A DNA stretch of 64,000 nt. Source: Bacteroidales bacterium (GTDB lineage: Bacteria; Bacteroidota; Bacteroidia; Bacteroidales; GCA-2748055). Of the stretch, positions 42,475-51,821 are shown one piece after another. The first letter of the stretch is position 1. The number at the start of each line of letters is the position of its first letter. The notes beneath the pieces were generated by a model. That model saw only the letters and a program-made list of their open reading frames with translations, made no database searches and was not told the origin of the DNA. Both the position numbers and the translations under genes were made by a program. The DNA lies in the NCBI GenBank assembly GCA_016936975.1, contig JAFGWU010000054.1, positions 1 through 64,000 on the forward strand, read 5' to 3'.

Positions 42475-45400
42475 ATGCCAAAATCAAGACTTTTAAATAT
42501 CCTGGCGGTTTTTTCCTTGCTGGTTCCTTTCTTTTCCCTGTCCGCCCAGGAAGTTGTGATTACAAGCATTTCGGCAACACCGGTAACCTGCGGAGGAGCA
42601 TCAGACGGAACAATCACCGTGACTGTTACCGGTGGTGTACCCCCTTACCAGTACGGTCTGATCCAGGAATTTATCTATGTCGAAACCAGCGAGATTACCT
42701 ATAACACAACTTACACCTACACAGGCCACGAGAAGTACAACTCCTATATCGTTGTGGTCCGCGACTCAGATCCCAATACATCGCACGGATTTGTTAGCAA
42801 TTACCCCATTGGCGGTCCCGATCCGATAGCTATTACCTCTCATATAGCCGAAGACATGTCGTGCACCGGCGTGGAGGATGGCGTGATAACCGTTACAGCA
42901 ACCGGTGAAGATGGCAACTATCTTTTCGACCTCACCGGGCCGGTCTCGGAACAGAACACCACTGGAATCTTTCCCGGGCTGCCGGAGGGGAACTATACAG
43001 TTACTGTTTCACATAATGGCAGCTGCACAAGCACCGATGTTACCCCAACCTTAACCATTAATAATCCCTCCACCCTCTCAATTTCTTTGGACAATGTTGT
43101 TCCTGCAACTTGCTTCGGTGGTTTTTCAGGTTCCATTGGAATAACTCCGTCAGGGGGTACTCCATCTGGGTCCGGTACCGGTTATACATATTTTTGGACC
43201 GGACCAAACGGATTCACATCAACCGATGAGGATATTATAAATATCCAATCGGGGAATTATTCGGTGACGGTTTACGACGGGAATATGTGCGCGGCCACTG
43301 CCGGCCCTGTTTTTGTCCCAGAACCATCCCAGATTACAGTTATTTTAAACAATTCCTCCAACCTCACCTGTAACGGGGGTAATGACGGTTCCGTTGCGAT
43401 TACGGCTGGTGGAGGAACTCCTCCCTATACATTTTTTTGGGAAGGCCAATCAACCGGTTTTACAACAGCAGCAGAGGACCCTTCGTCCCTTCCTGCCGAC
43501 AAGTATGACCTGACAATCACCGACGGCAATTCATGCTCCCGTATCTTCCCGGATTTTTTAACCATTGAAGAACCGCCTGCCATTACCGTAAAGGTTGACG
43601 GAACAACCGATGCCACATGTTTTGGAGAATCCGACGGTTCAGCTTTTATTTCCACATCCGGGGGAACTCCCGGCTATAGTTTCCTCTGGAGCGGCAGCAC
43701 ATCGGGCTATTCAGACACCGGTGAGGACCCGGAGAACATGCCCGCCGATACTTATTCTGTTACCTTGACCGATGCAGCCGGATGCATCGTAATATTCAAC
43801 GATCTGCTCACCATCAATGAACCTGCTCAGATTAATGTGACAGTAAATGGAACATCCAATGTAACCTGCAACGGGGACAGCGACGGCTCTGCAGATATTA
43901 CAGTTACCGGAGGCACTCCCGGTTACACGTTTCTATGGACGGGTATTGTATCAGCACATACCTCCACGATGGAAGACCCGGACGACCTGGTAGCCGATGC
44001 CTATGATCTTTTAATAACCGATTCGAACGGATGTACACGAGTCTTTAATAACCTTCTTACTATCTCGGAACCGGAAATCATATCCGTAAGTATCGATAAC
44101 ATAGCAGATGTTGCCTGCTACGGTGATGAAACTGGAGCCATAAATATTACACCCGCCGGGGGAACCCCGGTATATACATATGTATGGAGCGGTCCGGATG
44201 GGTTCTCCCAAACATCCCAGGACATTGCCAATCTTGCAGCGGGAACTTACAGTCTGACCATTACCGATGCAAGGGGATGTAAGGGTACATTCAACGACCT
44301 GGCCACTGTAGGGGAAGCAGCGGAAATAATTTCCACATTCATTCTGAATAATATTTCATGCAATGGATTTTCCGATGGGACTATTGATGTTACTGTTTCA
44401 GGCGGAACTCCCCCGTATGATTTCAGCTGGACCGGCCCTTCCGGTTTTACAGCCACAACAGGTGATATTTCCAATTTATCTCCCGGTGACTATGAACTTA
44501 CGATAACTGATAATGCTGAATGCACCCGGGTCTTTCCGGTTCAAACCCTCACCGAACCGCTTCCCATCACCATTGCGACCTCGGTTTTGAACATCAGGTG
44601 TTTTGGAGCGGCTGACGGTTCCATAAATTTAACCATTTCCGGGGGCACACCACCCTATACCTGCTTCTGGATCGGTCCGAACGGTTTTACATCCCCCGAC
44701 GAGGATATTTCCAATCTCGGACCGGGCAACTACAGTGTAACTGTAACCGACCTGAACAGTTGTACCCAACTTTTCGAAAACGCCGCAACCATAATTGAAC
44801 CTGCAGAAATTTCAGTAAATGTTACAAAAACCGATATCTCCTGCAACGGATTAAACGATGGATCAATCAGTATAACCTTGTCAGGAGGGACTTCTCCCTA
44901 TGACTTTATATGGACCGGTCCTCCGGGATACAACTCTTCACAGCAGAATATCTCCGGACTGGGTGCAGGCACATATAATCTTACCATTACTGATGGGAAC
45001 AGCTGCGTGAACAATTTTCCCGGTCTTGCGACCATTATCGATCCCGATCCCTTACAGGCCGTTCTCATATCCCACACCAATGTTTCCTGCTACGGAGGCA
45101 GTGACGGTTCCATTGAAATCAATGTGTTCGGGGGAACGGCTCCCCTGGCTTTCAATTGGACCAGTTCTTCCGGAACAACCCTATCTTCCGATGAGGATCC
45201 CTCTTTCCTTCCGGCCGATACTTATTCACTGGAAATAACAGATGTCAATGATTGTTCTGTCTCTTATCCAGGTTTTGTCACCATCGGCGAACCACCCGCT
45301 CTCTCGATCTCCCTTTCGAAAACAGATATCGACTGTTACGGAGATGCGGACGGGACTATAACAATAACAGCATCAGGTGGCACCGGAACCTATCAGTATT

Positions 45401-48400
45401 CGCGTTTCGGAAACAGCGATCCCTCATATCAAAACGAAAACACTTTTACAAACCTTCCCCCCGGTACCTATACACTCTGGGTAAGGGATGCCAACCTTTG
45501 CGTGTTATCGGATACCATTTCAATCTATCAGCCGAATGAAATCCTCATCCAGGACGAATCGGTGACCGGTGAGATTCTCTGTTATGGGGATGGAACGATG
45601 CAGATATCCATAAACCTTGTGTCTGGAGGTGTCGAACCTTATGAATACTCGATTGACGGGGGTCTGAATTTTTACGCCTCCGGAGTCTTTCCCAATCTGA
45701 CAGCCGGGAATTACCAGACCACAATCAGGGATGCCAACGGATGTCAGGTTTCGGGTGAACTTCATGTTATTACACAGCCCGATGAACTCATTATCGACAG
45801 TTATAACCAGTTAAATGTAACAACCTGTTATGACTCCCCCGAAGGACTGGTTTCAATAACAGGCACCGGCGGGGTCGGCCAGTTATCCTACACACTTGAC
45901 GAATCCGTCACCAATCTTACGGGTGACTTTCAGAACCTGCTGGCCGGTAACTATTCCATCGTCATTGAAGACCTGAACGAATGTACGAAGGATACGCTGA
46001 TTACCATTCTCAGTCCTCCGGCAGTTGTAGTAAGCAACGCTTCTGTTACAGATGTGACCGGTTGTTCGGGTGATGCAACCGGCTCCCTGGAAGTCACGGG
46101 AGCAGGCGGAACCGGAAATATCACCTATTCACTGGACGGCGCTCCTTTTGTTACATCCGGAACGTTTACCAGCCTCCCTGCCGGAAGCTACAGAGTTACC
46201 CTCAAAGATGATAATGATTGCACCATTGATACGTTGCTGACCATCAGCGAACCAGGTCCACTCGTCATAGACAATGTAGCCGCAGACAATATCACATGCT
46301 CCGGTTCAAATGACGGCCTCATCCAGGTTACCGTTTCAGGAGGAACATTGCCATTGCTTTATACCCTTAATCCAGTCGGGACAATCAATTCAACGGGTAT
46401 CTTTCAGAATCTTGCTGCAGGAGAGTACAGTGTAGAGGTTGATGATAGCCGGGGATGCGGCCCGCTTACCTACTCCGGTATTGTAATTTCGGAACCACCG
46501 TCCTTGTTGATCGATTCGGCAAAACATAAAGTTATTAGCTGTAATGGTGCAAAGGATGGAGAGATCCATATCTATCTTTCCGGCGGAACCCCTCCTTATG
46601 AATATTCGATCGATAACCGGGCCAGTTACTCCACATCGGGTGATTTCACAGGGCTGGGGCCCGGTAATTATGAGGTTTATGCATCCGACCGTTCCGGCTG
46701 TGAAGTGTATGCAGGTACGTATCTGTTTACTGATCCGCCGGTTCTTTCATTAGAAATTACCGTCACCGATGTAACCCCCTGCCACGGCAATGCAAACGGA
46801 ACCATTTCGATAAATGCCACTGGTGGCACCGGAATGAAGATATACTCTATCGACGGTTTGAATTACCAGGGATCCGGTGATTTCCTCAACCTGGATGCAG
46901 GCCCTTATATGATTTATGTTGTCGATGAAGCAGGCTGCACATTGAGTGAGCAGGTAAATATTGATGAGCCGGAAGCGGTAACTGCCTCCATTGAAAAAAC
47001 AGATGCAATCTACGGTAACCTGGGTACCATAACCTTTTCAGCCACTTCAGGGGGTACAGCGCCCTACGAATATTCCATAAACGGTCCGGAAGGACCTTTT
47101 ACAGCAAGTACTTTTTATGAAGACCTGCCTGCTGGCTTTTACTATGCAATGGTGAAGGATGTCAATGACTGCTTATATGAAGAGATGATAGAGATCCTTG
47201 ATGTTCCGCCGCTTACTGTTACCGTTAACACCACCGATGTTCTCTGTTATGGTGACGATAATGGCACCATAGAATTTGTTCCCCAGGATGCAACAGGAGA
47301 GGTGCAGTATTCCATCGACGGCGGGGACAGTTTTGAAACAGTGCCTTTATTTGATAATCTGGAAGGCGGCAGGTCATACGACCTGGTTGCCCTGGATGAG
47401 GAAGGAAAAGTTTTCAGAAGTTCTGTATTCATTTTCGAACCCGACAGGATAAACATTTCGAGAACCGTTTCTCCTGCTGAATGCAATGTTTTCAGTGAGA
47501 CAGGGAGCATTAGCGTTTCCGTGACAGGTGGAACCGGACCCTACAGTTACTTATGGTCCAATGGGAGTTCCTCACAAGAGCTGGATCATGTTGTTGCAGG
47601 AACCTACACGGTTCAGGTTACTGACGAAAACGGTTGTGTGGTTTCAGAGGATATTTTTATCGGCTCTTTGATTACCGTAAACGCCGACGCCGGTAAGGAC
47701 ACTACCATTTGTCCCGGAAGTCCGGTTCAACTTGAGGGAAGGGGCGGAACCGATTTCAGCTGGACACCTTCGGAATACTTTTCCGATCCTTTCAGCTCCA
47801 ATCCTGTGGCTGAAGGAATGACCGAAGAGGTGAATTTCATTCTAACTGTAGCTGAAGAGTCTTCCCCATATGGTTGCTATGACATCGATACCGTAAACGT
47901 TTCGTTCTATCCCCTTACCGGTCTGCTGGCTTCAGCTGATACTTTTATGATCCGGGGAACTTCCGTGCAGCTGCACGCAGAAGGCGGTCCGTTTGAATCA
48001 TATCTTTGGGAACCGGCTGCGGGTTTGAGTAATAACGCCATTCCCGACCCGATAGCCTCTCCGCTTCTGTCAGTAATGTATACCGTATCGGCTGTCAATG
48101 AATACGGCTGCGAAGAGAATGATTCTGTCTTTGTCGAAGTTTTAGAAAATATTAAGGTGTATAATGTTTTCACTCCCAACGATGACGGTAAAAACGATTT
48201 CTTTGAAATTGAAGATGCATACCGCTTCCCGGAAATGATCGTGGAAGTATACAGCAGGTGGGGTGATCTGCTGTTTTCAAGCAAGGGATACACCGACGAT
48301 AAGCGATGGGACGGCACTGCCCGCGGAAAAGATGTCCCCGCAGGCACCTATTATTATGTGGTGATTCCTTCAAGCGGTGTAAAACCCATAACAGGAAACG

Positions 48401-48417
48401 TAACCATAATCAGGTAA
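42475..48417 (+). CDS. Giant SprB-repeat surface adhesin with T9SS type B sorting domain
   Basis: Secreted protein of 1980 aa. The ATG at 42475 gives MPKSRLLNILAVFSLLVPFF with a signal peptide ending SLSAQ; the ATG-less longer frame from 42445 is less likely. About 21 repeats of roughly 72-85 aa follow, each with C-x-G-x-x-D-G at its start, a GGTPPY-type centre and a TVTDxNxC-type end. Two PKD-like segments come next (ADAGKDTTICPG and LLASADTFMIRG). The last ~90 residues (from KVYNVFTPNDDGKNDFFEIE to the GNVTIIR end) form the gliding-associated type B C-terminal sorting domain. The next gene is a PorP/SprF, the usual partner. Likely adhesin or gliding/attachment protein, as SprB is in Flavobacterium. 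Confidence 0.92.
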   Translation: MPKSRLLNILAVFSLLVPFFSLSAQEVVITSISATPVTCGGASDGTITVTVTGGVPPYQYGLIQEFIYVETSEITYNTTYTYTGHEKYNSYIVVVRDSDPNTSHGFVSNYPIGGPDPIAITSHIAEDMSCTGVEDGVITVTATGEDGNYLFDLTGPVSEQNTTGIFPGLPEGNYTVTVSHNGSCTSTDVTPTLTINNPSTLSISLDNVVPATCFGGFSGSIGITPSGGTPSGSGTGYTYFWTGPNGFTSTDEDIINIQSGNYSVTVYDGNMCAATAGPVFVPEPSQITVILNNSSNLTCNGGNDGSVAITAGGGTPPYTFFWEGQSTGFTTAAEDPSSLPADKYDLTITDGNSCSRIFPDFLTIEEPPAITVKVDGTTDATCFGESDGSAFISTSGGTPGYSFLWSGSTSGYSDTGEDPENMPADTYSVTLTDAAGCIVIFNDLLTINEPAQINVTVNGTSNVTCNGDSDGSADITVTGGTPGYTFLWTGIVSAHTSTMEDPDDLVADAYDLLITDSNGCTRVFNNLLTISEPEIISVSIDNIADVACYGDETGAINITPAGGTPVYTYVWSGPDGFSQTSQDIANLAAGTYSLTITDARGCKGTFNDLATVGEAAEIISTFILNNISCNGFSDGTIDVTVSGGTPPYDFSWTGPSGFTATTGDISNLSPGDYELTITDNAECTRVFPVQTLTEPLPITIATSVLNIRCFGAADGSINLTISGGTPPYTCFWIGPNGFTSPDEDISNLGPGNYSVTVTDLNSCTQLFENAATIIEPAEISVNVTKTDISCNGLNDGSISITLSGGTSPYDFIWTGPPGYNSSQQNISGLGAGTYNLTITDGNSCVNNFPGLATIIDPDPLQAVLISHTNVSCYGGSDGSIEINVFGGTAPLAFNWTSSSGTTLSSDEDPSFLPADTYSLEITDVNDCSVSYPGFVTIGEPPALSISLSKTDIDCYGDADGTITITASGGTGTYQYSRFGNSDPSYQNENTFTNLPPGTYTLWVRDANLCVLSDTISIYQPNEILIQDESVTGEILCYGDGTMQISINLVSGGVEPYEYSIDGGLNFYASGVFPNLTAGNYQTTIRDANGCQVSGELHVITQPDELIIDSYNQLNVTTCYDSPEGLVSITGTGGVGQLSYTLDESVTNLTGDFQNLLAGNYSIVIEDLNECTKDTLITILSPPAVVVSNASVTDVTGCSGDATGSLEVTGAGGTGNITYSLDGAPFVTSGTFTSLPAGSYRVTLKDDNDCTIDTLLTISEPGPLVIDNVAADNITCSGSNDGLIQVTVSGGTLPLLYTLNPVGTINSTGIFQNLAAGEYSVEVDDSRGCGPLTYSGIVISEPPSLLIDSAKHKVISCNGAKDGEIHIYLSGGTPPYEYSIDNRASYSTSGDFTGLGPGNYEVYASDRSGCEVYAGTYLFTDPPVLSLEITVTDVTPCHGNANGTISINATGGTGMKIYSIDGLNYQGSGDFLNLDAGPYMIYVVDEAGCTLSEQVNIDEPEAVTASIEKTDAIYGNLGTITFSATSGGTAPYEYSINGPEGPFTASTFYEDLPAGFYYAMVKDVNDCLYEEMIEILDVPPLTVTVNTTDVLCYGDDNGTIEFVPQDATGEVQYSIDGGDSFETVPLFDNLEGGRSYDLVALDEEGKVFRSSVFIFEPDRINISRTVSPAECNVFSETGSISVSVTGGTGPYSYLWSNGSSSQELDHVVAGTYTVQVTDENGCVVSEDIFIGSLITVNADAGKDTTICPGSPVQLEGRGGTDFSWTPSEYFSDPFSSNPVAEGMTEEVNFILTVAEESSPYGCYDIDTVNVSFYPLTGLLASADTFMIRGTSVQLHAEGGPFESYLWEPAAGLSNNAIPDPIASPLLSVMYTVSAVNEYGCEENDSVFVEVLENIKVYNVFTPNDDGKNDFFEIEDAYRFPEMIVEVYSRWGDLLFSSKGYTDDKRWDGTARGKDVPAGTYYYVVIPSSGVKPITGNVTIIR
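42560..47670 (+). repeat. About 21 tandem SprB-type repeats within the adhesin gene
   Basis: Degenerate tandem coding repeats of about 205-250 bp. Repeats 3-11 carry the W-x-G-P-x-G-F version (for example FWTGPNGFTS, FSWTGPSGFT), while repeats 12-20 use a shorter Y-S-I-D-G version (for example YSIDGGLNF), and repeat 21 returns to the SYLWSNGSSS form. Repeat 19 has lost its cysteine motif (AIYGNLGTI). Nucleotide identity between neighbours looks low, so the array seems old and not prone to slippage. Confidence 0.85.
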
Positions 48418-48420
48418 GCC

Positions 48421-49314
48421 ATGAAGCGTATTACATATATCCTCCTGACGGTGATACTGTGTTTTACAGAATTGTCGGCCCAGCAGCTTCCGCAGTACAC
48501 ACAATATATGTTCAACGATTTTGTGGTCAATCCGGCCATCGCCGGTATCCATGATTATTACCAGATCCGGACCAACCACAGGTTCCAGTGGGTAGGATTG
48601 GTCGATCCACCCATGACGAACTCCATCGCTTTCTATGGTCCGCACGCAAGGCACAACATGGGTTATGGGGGATATATATACAGTGATGTTACCGGGCCGA
48701 CCAGTCGGACCGGTATTACCGGTTCATACGGATACAATATTGAACTGACACGGGAAATAAGACTATCTATGGGTTTATCCGGCAGCATCCTTCAGTACCG
48801 TGTCGACGGTACGCAGTTAAATCCGAGGGATCCCTCGGATGAGGTCCTGCAAAATGTCATCAGCACCACCTATATGCCAGATGCCGGGGTAGGACTTTAT
48901 TTTTACAGCGATTACTTTTACGCAGGATTCTCCGCGGCCCAGTTACTGAACAATAAAATTCAGATTTTTGAAAACCGGGACGGTCTTAACCGTCTGAAAA
49001 CCCACTTCTATCTTACAGGGGCTTACCGTTTTGACATCAACCGTGACTGGATGGTTGAACCTTCTGTAATTGTTAAGGGAACTGCACCCAAAGAATTCGG
49101 ATTTGATATAACCGCCCGGGTGGAGTGGCAGAAGATGGCCTGGGGTGCCCTGTCCTACCGGTTCCATGAAGCAGTGGCTATTTTATTGGGATATAGCTAT
49201 GATGAAACGCTCTATTTTGGTTATGCTTATGATATCGGCATCACGGAACTCCGGAAATATAATACCGGCACCCATGAGTTAATGATTGGGTACCGCTTCA
49301 ATGATATAAAATAA
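48421..49314 (+). CDS. sprF: PorP/SprF family outer-membrane protein (adhesin partner)
   Basis: Outer-membrane barrel (297 aa) with a signal peptide ending at ELSAQ-Q and the family motif LPQYTQYMFNDFVVNPAIAGIHDYY, including the NPAxAG segment. The C terminus KYNTGTHELMIGYRF is typical of this family. It begins 3 bp after the giant adhesin gene, the arrangement in which SprF is required for secretion of SprB-like proteins bearing type B sorting domains. It differs from the porP of the core operon, so it is likely dedicated to this adhesin. Confidence 0.93.
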   Translation: MKRITYILLTVILCFTELSAQQLPQYTQYMFNDFVVNPAIAGIHDYYQIRTNHRFQWVGLVDPPMTNSIAFYGPHARHNMGYGGYIYSDVTGPTSRTGITGSYGYNIELTREIRLSMGLSGSILQYRVDGTQLNPRDPSDEVLQNVISTTYMPDAGVGLYFYSDYFYAGFSAAQLLNNKIQIFENRDGLNRLKTHFYLTGAYRFDINRDWMVEPSVIVKGTAPKEFGFDITARVEWQKMAWGALSYRFHEAVAILLGYSYDETLYFGYAYDIGITELRKYNTGTHELMIGYRFNDIK

Positions 49315-49321
49315 ATCCTGC

Positions 49322-49747
49322 GTGCAGATAAGATTGAAATATTGTACCGTATTTTTCCTGGTAATTCTCACACTTATTGGTGGTTGCTCCAGGAAAAAAA
49401 GGATCAGCGGCAAAGAATATATCGAAAAGGAAGTCCTTGTTGATATTCTCGTAGATATTCATCTCGTACAGAGTATTACCCAGGACCGAAGATATTATCG
49501 CAAATATAATTTTAACGACACGATCGATATGATTACCCCGATCTTCGACAAATATCATGTGACCAGGGAACAGTTCGACTCCACCATGGCAGAATATACG
49601 CGCTATCCAGATTTACTCGATAAGGTATATGACGAAGTGATCATGAAATTGAATGTGATGATTGATGAAATCGATAAACAGGATGACCCGCCCAAAAAAA
49701 TTACTCCCCCTGAGAAACTTGAGAGAATTGGTGCTGACCCGACCTAA
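49322..49747 (+). CDS. DUF4296 family lipoprotein
   Basis: Small predicted lipoprotein (141 aa). Lipobox LIGGC with Cys22, then the DUF4296-type core EKEVLVDILVDIHLVQSIT followed by TREQFDSTMAEYTRYPDLLDKVYDEV. A GTG at 49322 is the only start before the signal peptide that fits; the alternative TTG at 49334 would shorten the signal peptide. It overlaps the end of the converging membrane protein gene by 4 bp. Function unknown. Confidence 0.8.
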   Translation: MQIRLKYCTVFFLVILTLIGGCSRKKRISGKEYIEKEVLVDILVDIHLVQSITQDRRYYRKYNFNDTIDMITPIFDKYHVTREQFDSTMAEYTRYPDLLDKVYDEVIMKLNVMIDEIDKQDDPPKKITPPEKLERIGADPT

Positions 49748-50358
49748 TAGATAAGCATCACCACACCTGTTACAATAATACCCAGTATAAATCCCCCGTA
49801 TAGTTCCAGCGCAGAGTGCTTTCTCAGAATGGCTCTGGCAGTGCCTGTTATTCCTGCCGCAAGTACCGCTATCACAAAATATGACTGCAGTGCGAGCCCG
49901 AAGTGAATGACCAGGGAGAGAATCAAGCCCACAATCCCTCCAAGTGCCATCATATGCTCGCTTATGTTGAGTCTAATATTCACAAGAATTAGAACCAGTA
50001 CCATCACTGGAAGTGAAAGCGCGTATGCATGAATGTGGGAATGAAGCGGTATTCTGATCAGAAATATGAATGTGAGAATATAAAGAATCATAATTAAAAA
50101 ATAGGGCAGGAACCGCTCCTGCCTGATATCCATCTGGATATCTGTTATGATCTTACGGAAATACAGAACCGGTAATAAAGCCAGGGGAAGTACCAGGGTG
50201 CTCAAAACTACTGTCAGAAAAATTACTTTTTTGACATCGAAGGAGACGAGGGAAAGGTAGGTCCCTGAGTTAAACAGAATCAGGAGGCCTGCAGAGGGCA
50301 TAAGGAGTGGGTGGAAAATAACGGAAATGATCTGTGGCACTCTTTTTTCAAAAGTCAT
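49744..50358 (-). CDS. PAP2-like integral membrane protein
   Basis: Membrane protein of 204 aa with about six hydrophobic helices. SEHMMALGGIVGLILSLV (about residue 132) and ARAILRKHSALELYGGFILG (about residue 175) resemble the C-terminal part of PAP2-type phosphatases, but I do not see a complete KX6RP motif at the usual place; RQERFLPYFLI could be a remnant. It is therefore named as PAP2-like only. It is 1 bp downstream of rpoN, on the same strand. Confidence 0.6.
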   Translation of the reverse strand: MTFEKRVPQIISVIFHPLLMPSAGLLILFNSGTYLSLVSFDVKKVIFLTVVLSTLVLPLALLPVLYFRKIITDIQMDIRQERFLPYFLIMILYILTFIFLIRIPLHSHIHAYALSLPVMVLVLILVNIRLNISEHMMALGGIVGLILSLVIHFGLALQSYFVIAVLAAGITGTARAILRKHSALELYGGFILGIIVTGVVMLIY

Positions 50359-50359
50359 A

Positions 50360-51808
50360 TCATAACTCTTTTCTCAAGCGGGCAACTGGCAATCCCAGCT
50401 GTTCACGATACTTGGCCACGGTTCGCCGTGCGATCTGGTAACCTTTTTCATTCAATATTGCTGATAGCCTGTCGTCGGTAAGCGGTCTTCTCTTGTCCTC
50501 GCCATCAATACAATCATGCAGAATTTTCTTTATCTCCCGGGTTGAAACCTCTTCACCGCTATCGGTTTGCATTCCTTCAGAGAAAAAATACTTCAAAGGG
50601 AATATTCCAAAGTGGGTCTGTATGTATTTACTGTTAACGACCCTTGAAATGGTGGATATATCCAGCCCGGTTCGTTCGGCAATGTCCTTGAGAATCATTG
50701 GTCGCATTCTGGTTTCGTCGCCTTCGATAAAATAATTCCGCTGATACTCCAGTATGGCATTCATGGTAAGCAGCATAGTGTTTTGCCTTTGCCTGATGGC
50801 GTCTATGAACCATTTTGCCGAATCGAGTTTTTGCTTCACAAAAGTCAGAGCGTTCTTATCTTCTCTGCTTGCAGAAGCCTTATTGGCATGATACGATTCA
50901 ATCATATCGGAATAGGTTTTGCTGATTTTCAACTCCGGGACATTCCCTGAGTTGAGAGACAACTGCAATTCTCCCTCGTGCTCCTCCAGAATGAAATCGG
51001 GAACGATATGTTCGATGGATTTACCGGCTGAATCACCGGCCGCTCCTCCCGGTTTCGGATTCAGTTTCAGGATTTCCGTCAGTGCCTGCTTCAATAATGA
51101 TTCATCTATATCCAGTCGCTGGACAATTTTATCGTAATGCTTATTGGTAAATTCGTCAAAGTGATTTTTGAGGATCCTCCTCGCCAATCCAATGATGGGA
51201 TCATCTGTATTCTTTCTTTCAATCTGGAGCAGCAGGCACTCCTGAAGAGAACGTGCACCGACTCCGGCAGGATCAAACTCCTGGATTATCATCAGCACCT
51301 CATGGATCTCCTCATAACTGGCTTCAAATCCCACTGAAAAAGCGAGATCATCGGCGATGGCTTCCAGTTCTCTCCGGAGATACCCATCATCATCAATATT
51401 ACCGAGCACATATTCCGCAATAACTTCCTGTTTTTCGGTAAGATTCCGCAGACCCAACTGGGTCTTCAACAGTTCCCGGAAGGTATTGCCAACAGAAAAC
51501 GGGATCTCCTCACGCTTTTCATCCGAAGAATAATTCCCGGTACTCAGCCTGTAGGAGGGAATTTCATCATCCTGCATATAGTCTTCAAGCGAAAATTCAT
51601 CCTGATCATTGCCCGGGCTTTCATTTTCAGCAACCCCTTCCTCATATACAGCCTCTTCATTTCCCTCCTCAAGGACAGGATTATCTTCCAGTTCTTTTTT
51701 TATTCGCTGTTCCAACTGTATGGCGGGAATCTCCAGCAGTTTGATCATCTGGATTTGCTGGGGTGACAGTTTCTGCAATAACTTTTGCTGTAGCCTCTGT
51801 TTAAGCAT
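50360..51808 (-). CDS. rpoN: RNA polymerase sigma-54 factor
   Basis: Alternative sigma factor that directs transcription from -24/-12 promoters and needs an enhancer-binding activator. Region I is Gln- and Leu-rich (MLKQRLQQKLLQKLSPQQIQMIKLLEIP), an acidic region follows (about residues 42-95), and the RpoN box is ARRTVAKYREQLGLPVARLRKEL at the C terminus. The length of 482 aa is usual. No enhancer-binding protein was seen in the window. It lies 13 bp after asnS. Confidence 0.96.
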   Translation of the reverse strand: MLKQRLQQKLLQKLSPQQIQMIKLLEIPAIQLEQRIKKELEDNPVLEEGNEEAVYEEGVAENESPGNDQDEFSLEDYMQDDEIPSYRLSTGNYSSDEKREEIPFSVGNTFRELLKTQLGLRNLTEKQEVIAEYVLGNIDDDGYLRRELEAIADDLAFSVGFEASYEEIHEVLMIIQEFDPAGVGARSLQECLLLQIERKNTDDPIIGLARRILKNHFDEFTNKHYDKIVQRLDIDESLLKQALTEILKLNPKPGGAAGDSAGKSIEHIVPDFILEEHEGELQLSLNSGNVPELKISKTYSDMIESYHANKASASREDKNALTFVKQKLDSAKWFIDAIRQRQNTMLLTMNAILEYQRNYFIEGDETRMRPMILKDIAERTGLDISTISRVVNSKYIQTHFGIFPLKYFFSEGMQTDSGEEVSTREIKKILHDCIDGEDKRRPLTDDRLSAILNEKGYQIARRTVAKYREQLGLPVARLRKEL

Positions 51809-51821
51809 CTGTCATAGGTTG

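Noticed and set aside
42560-47670. Regular repeats as a possible CRISPR array
   Set aside because: The repeats are in frame, 205-250 bp long, diverged at DNA level and encode SprB-type domains; this is a protein repeat array.
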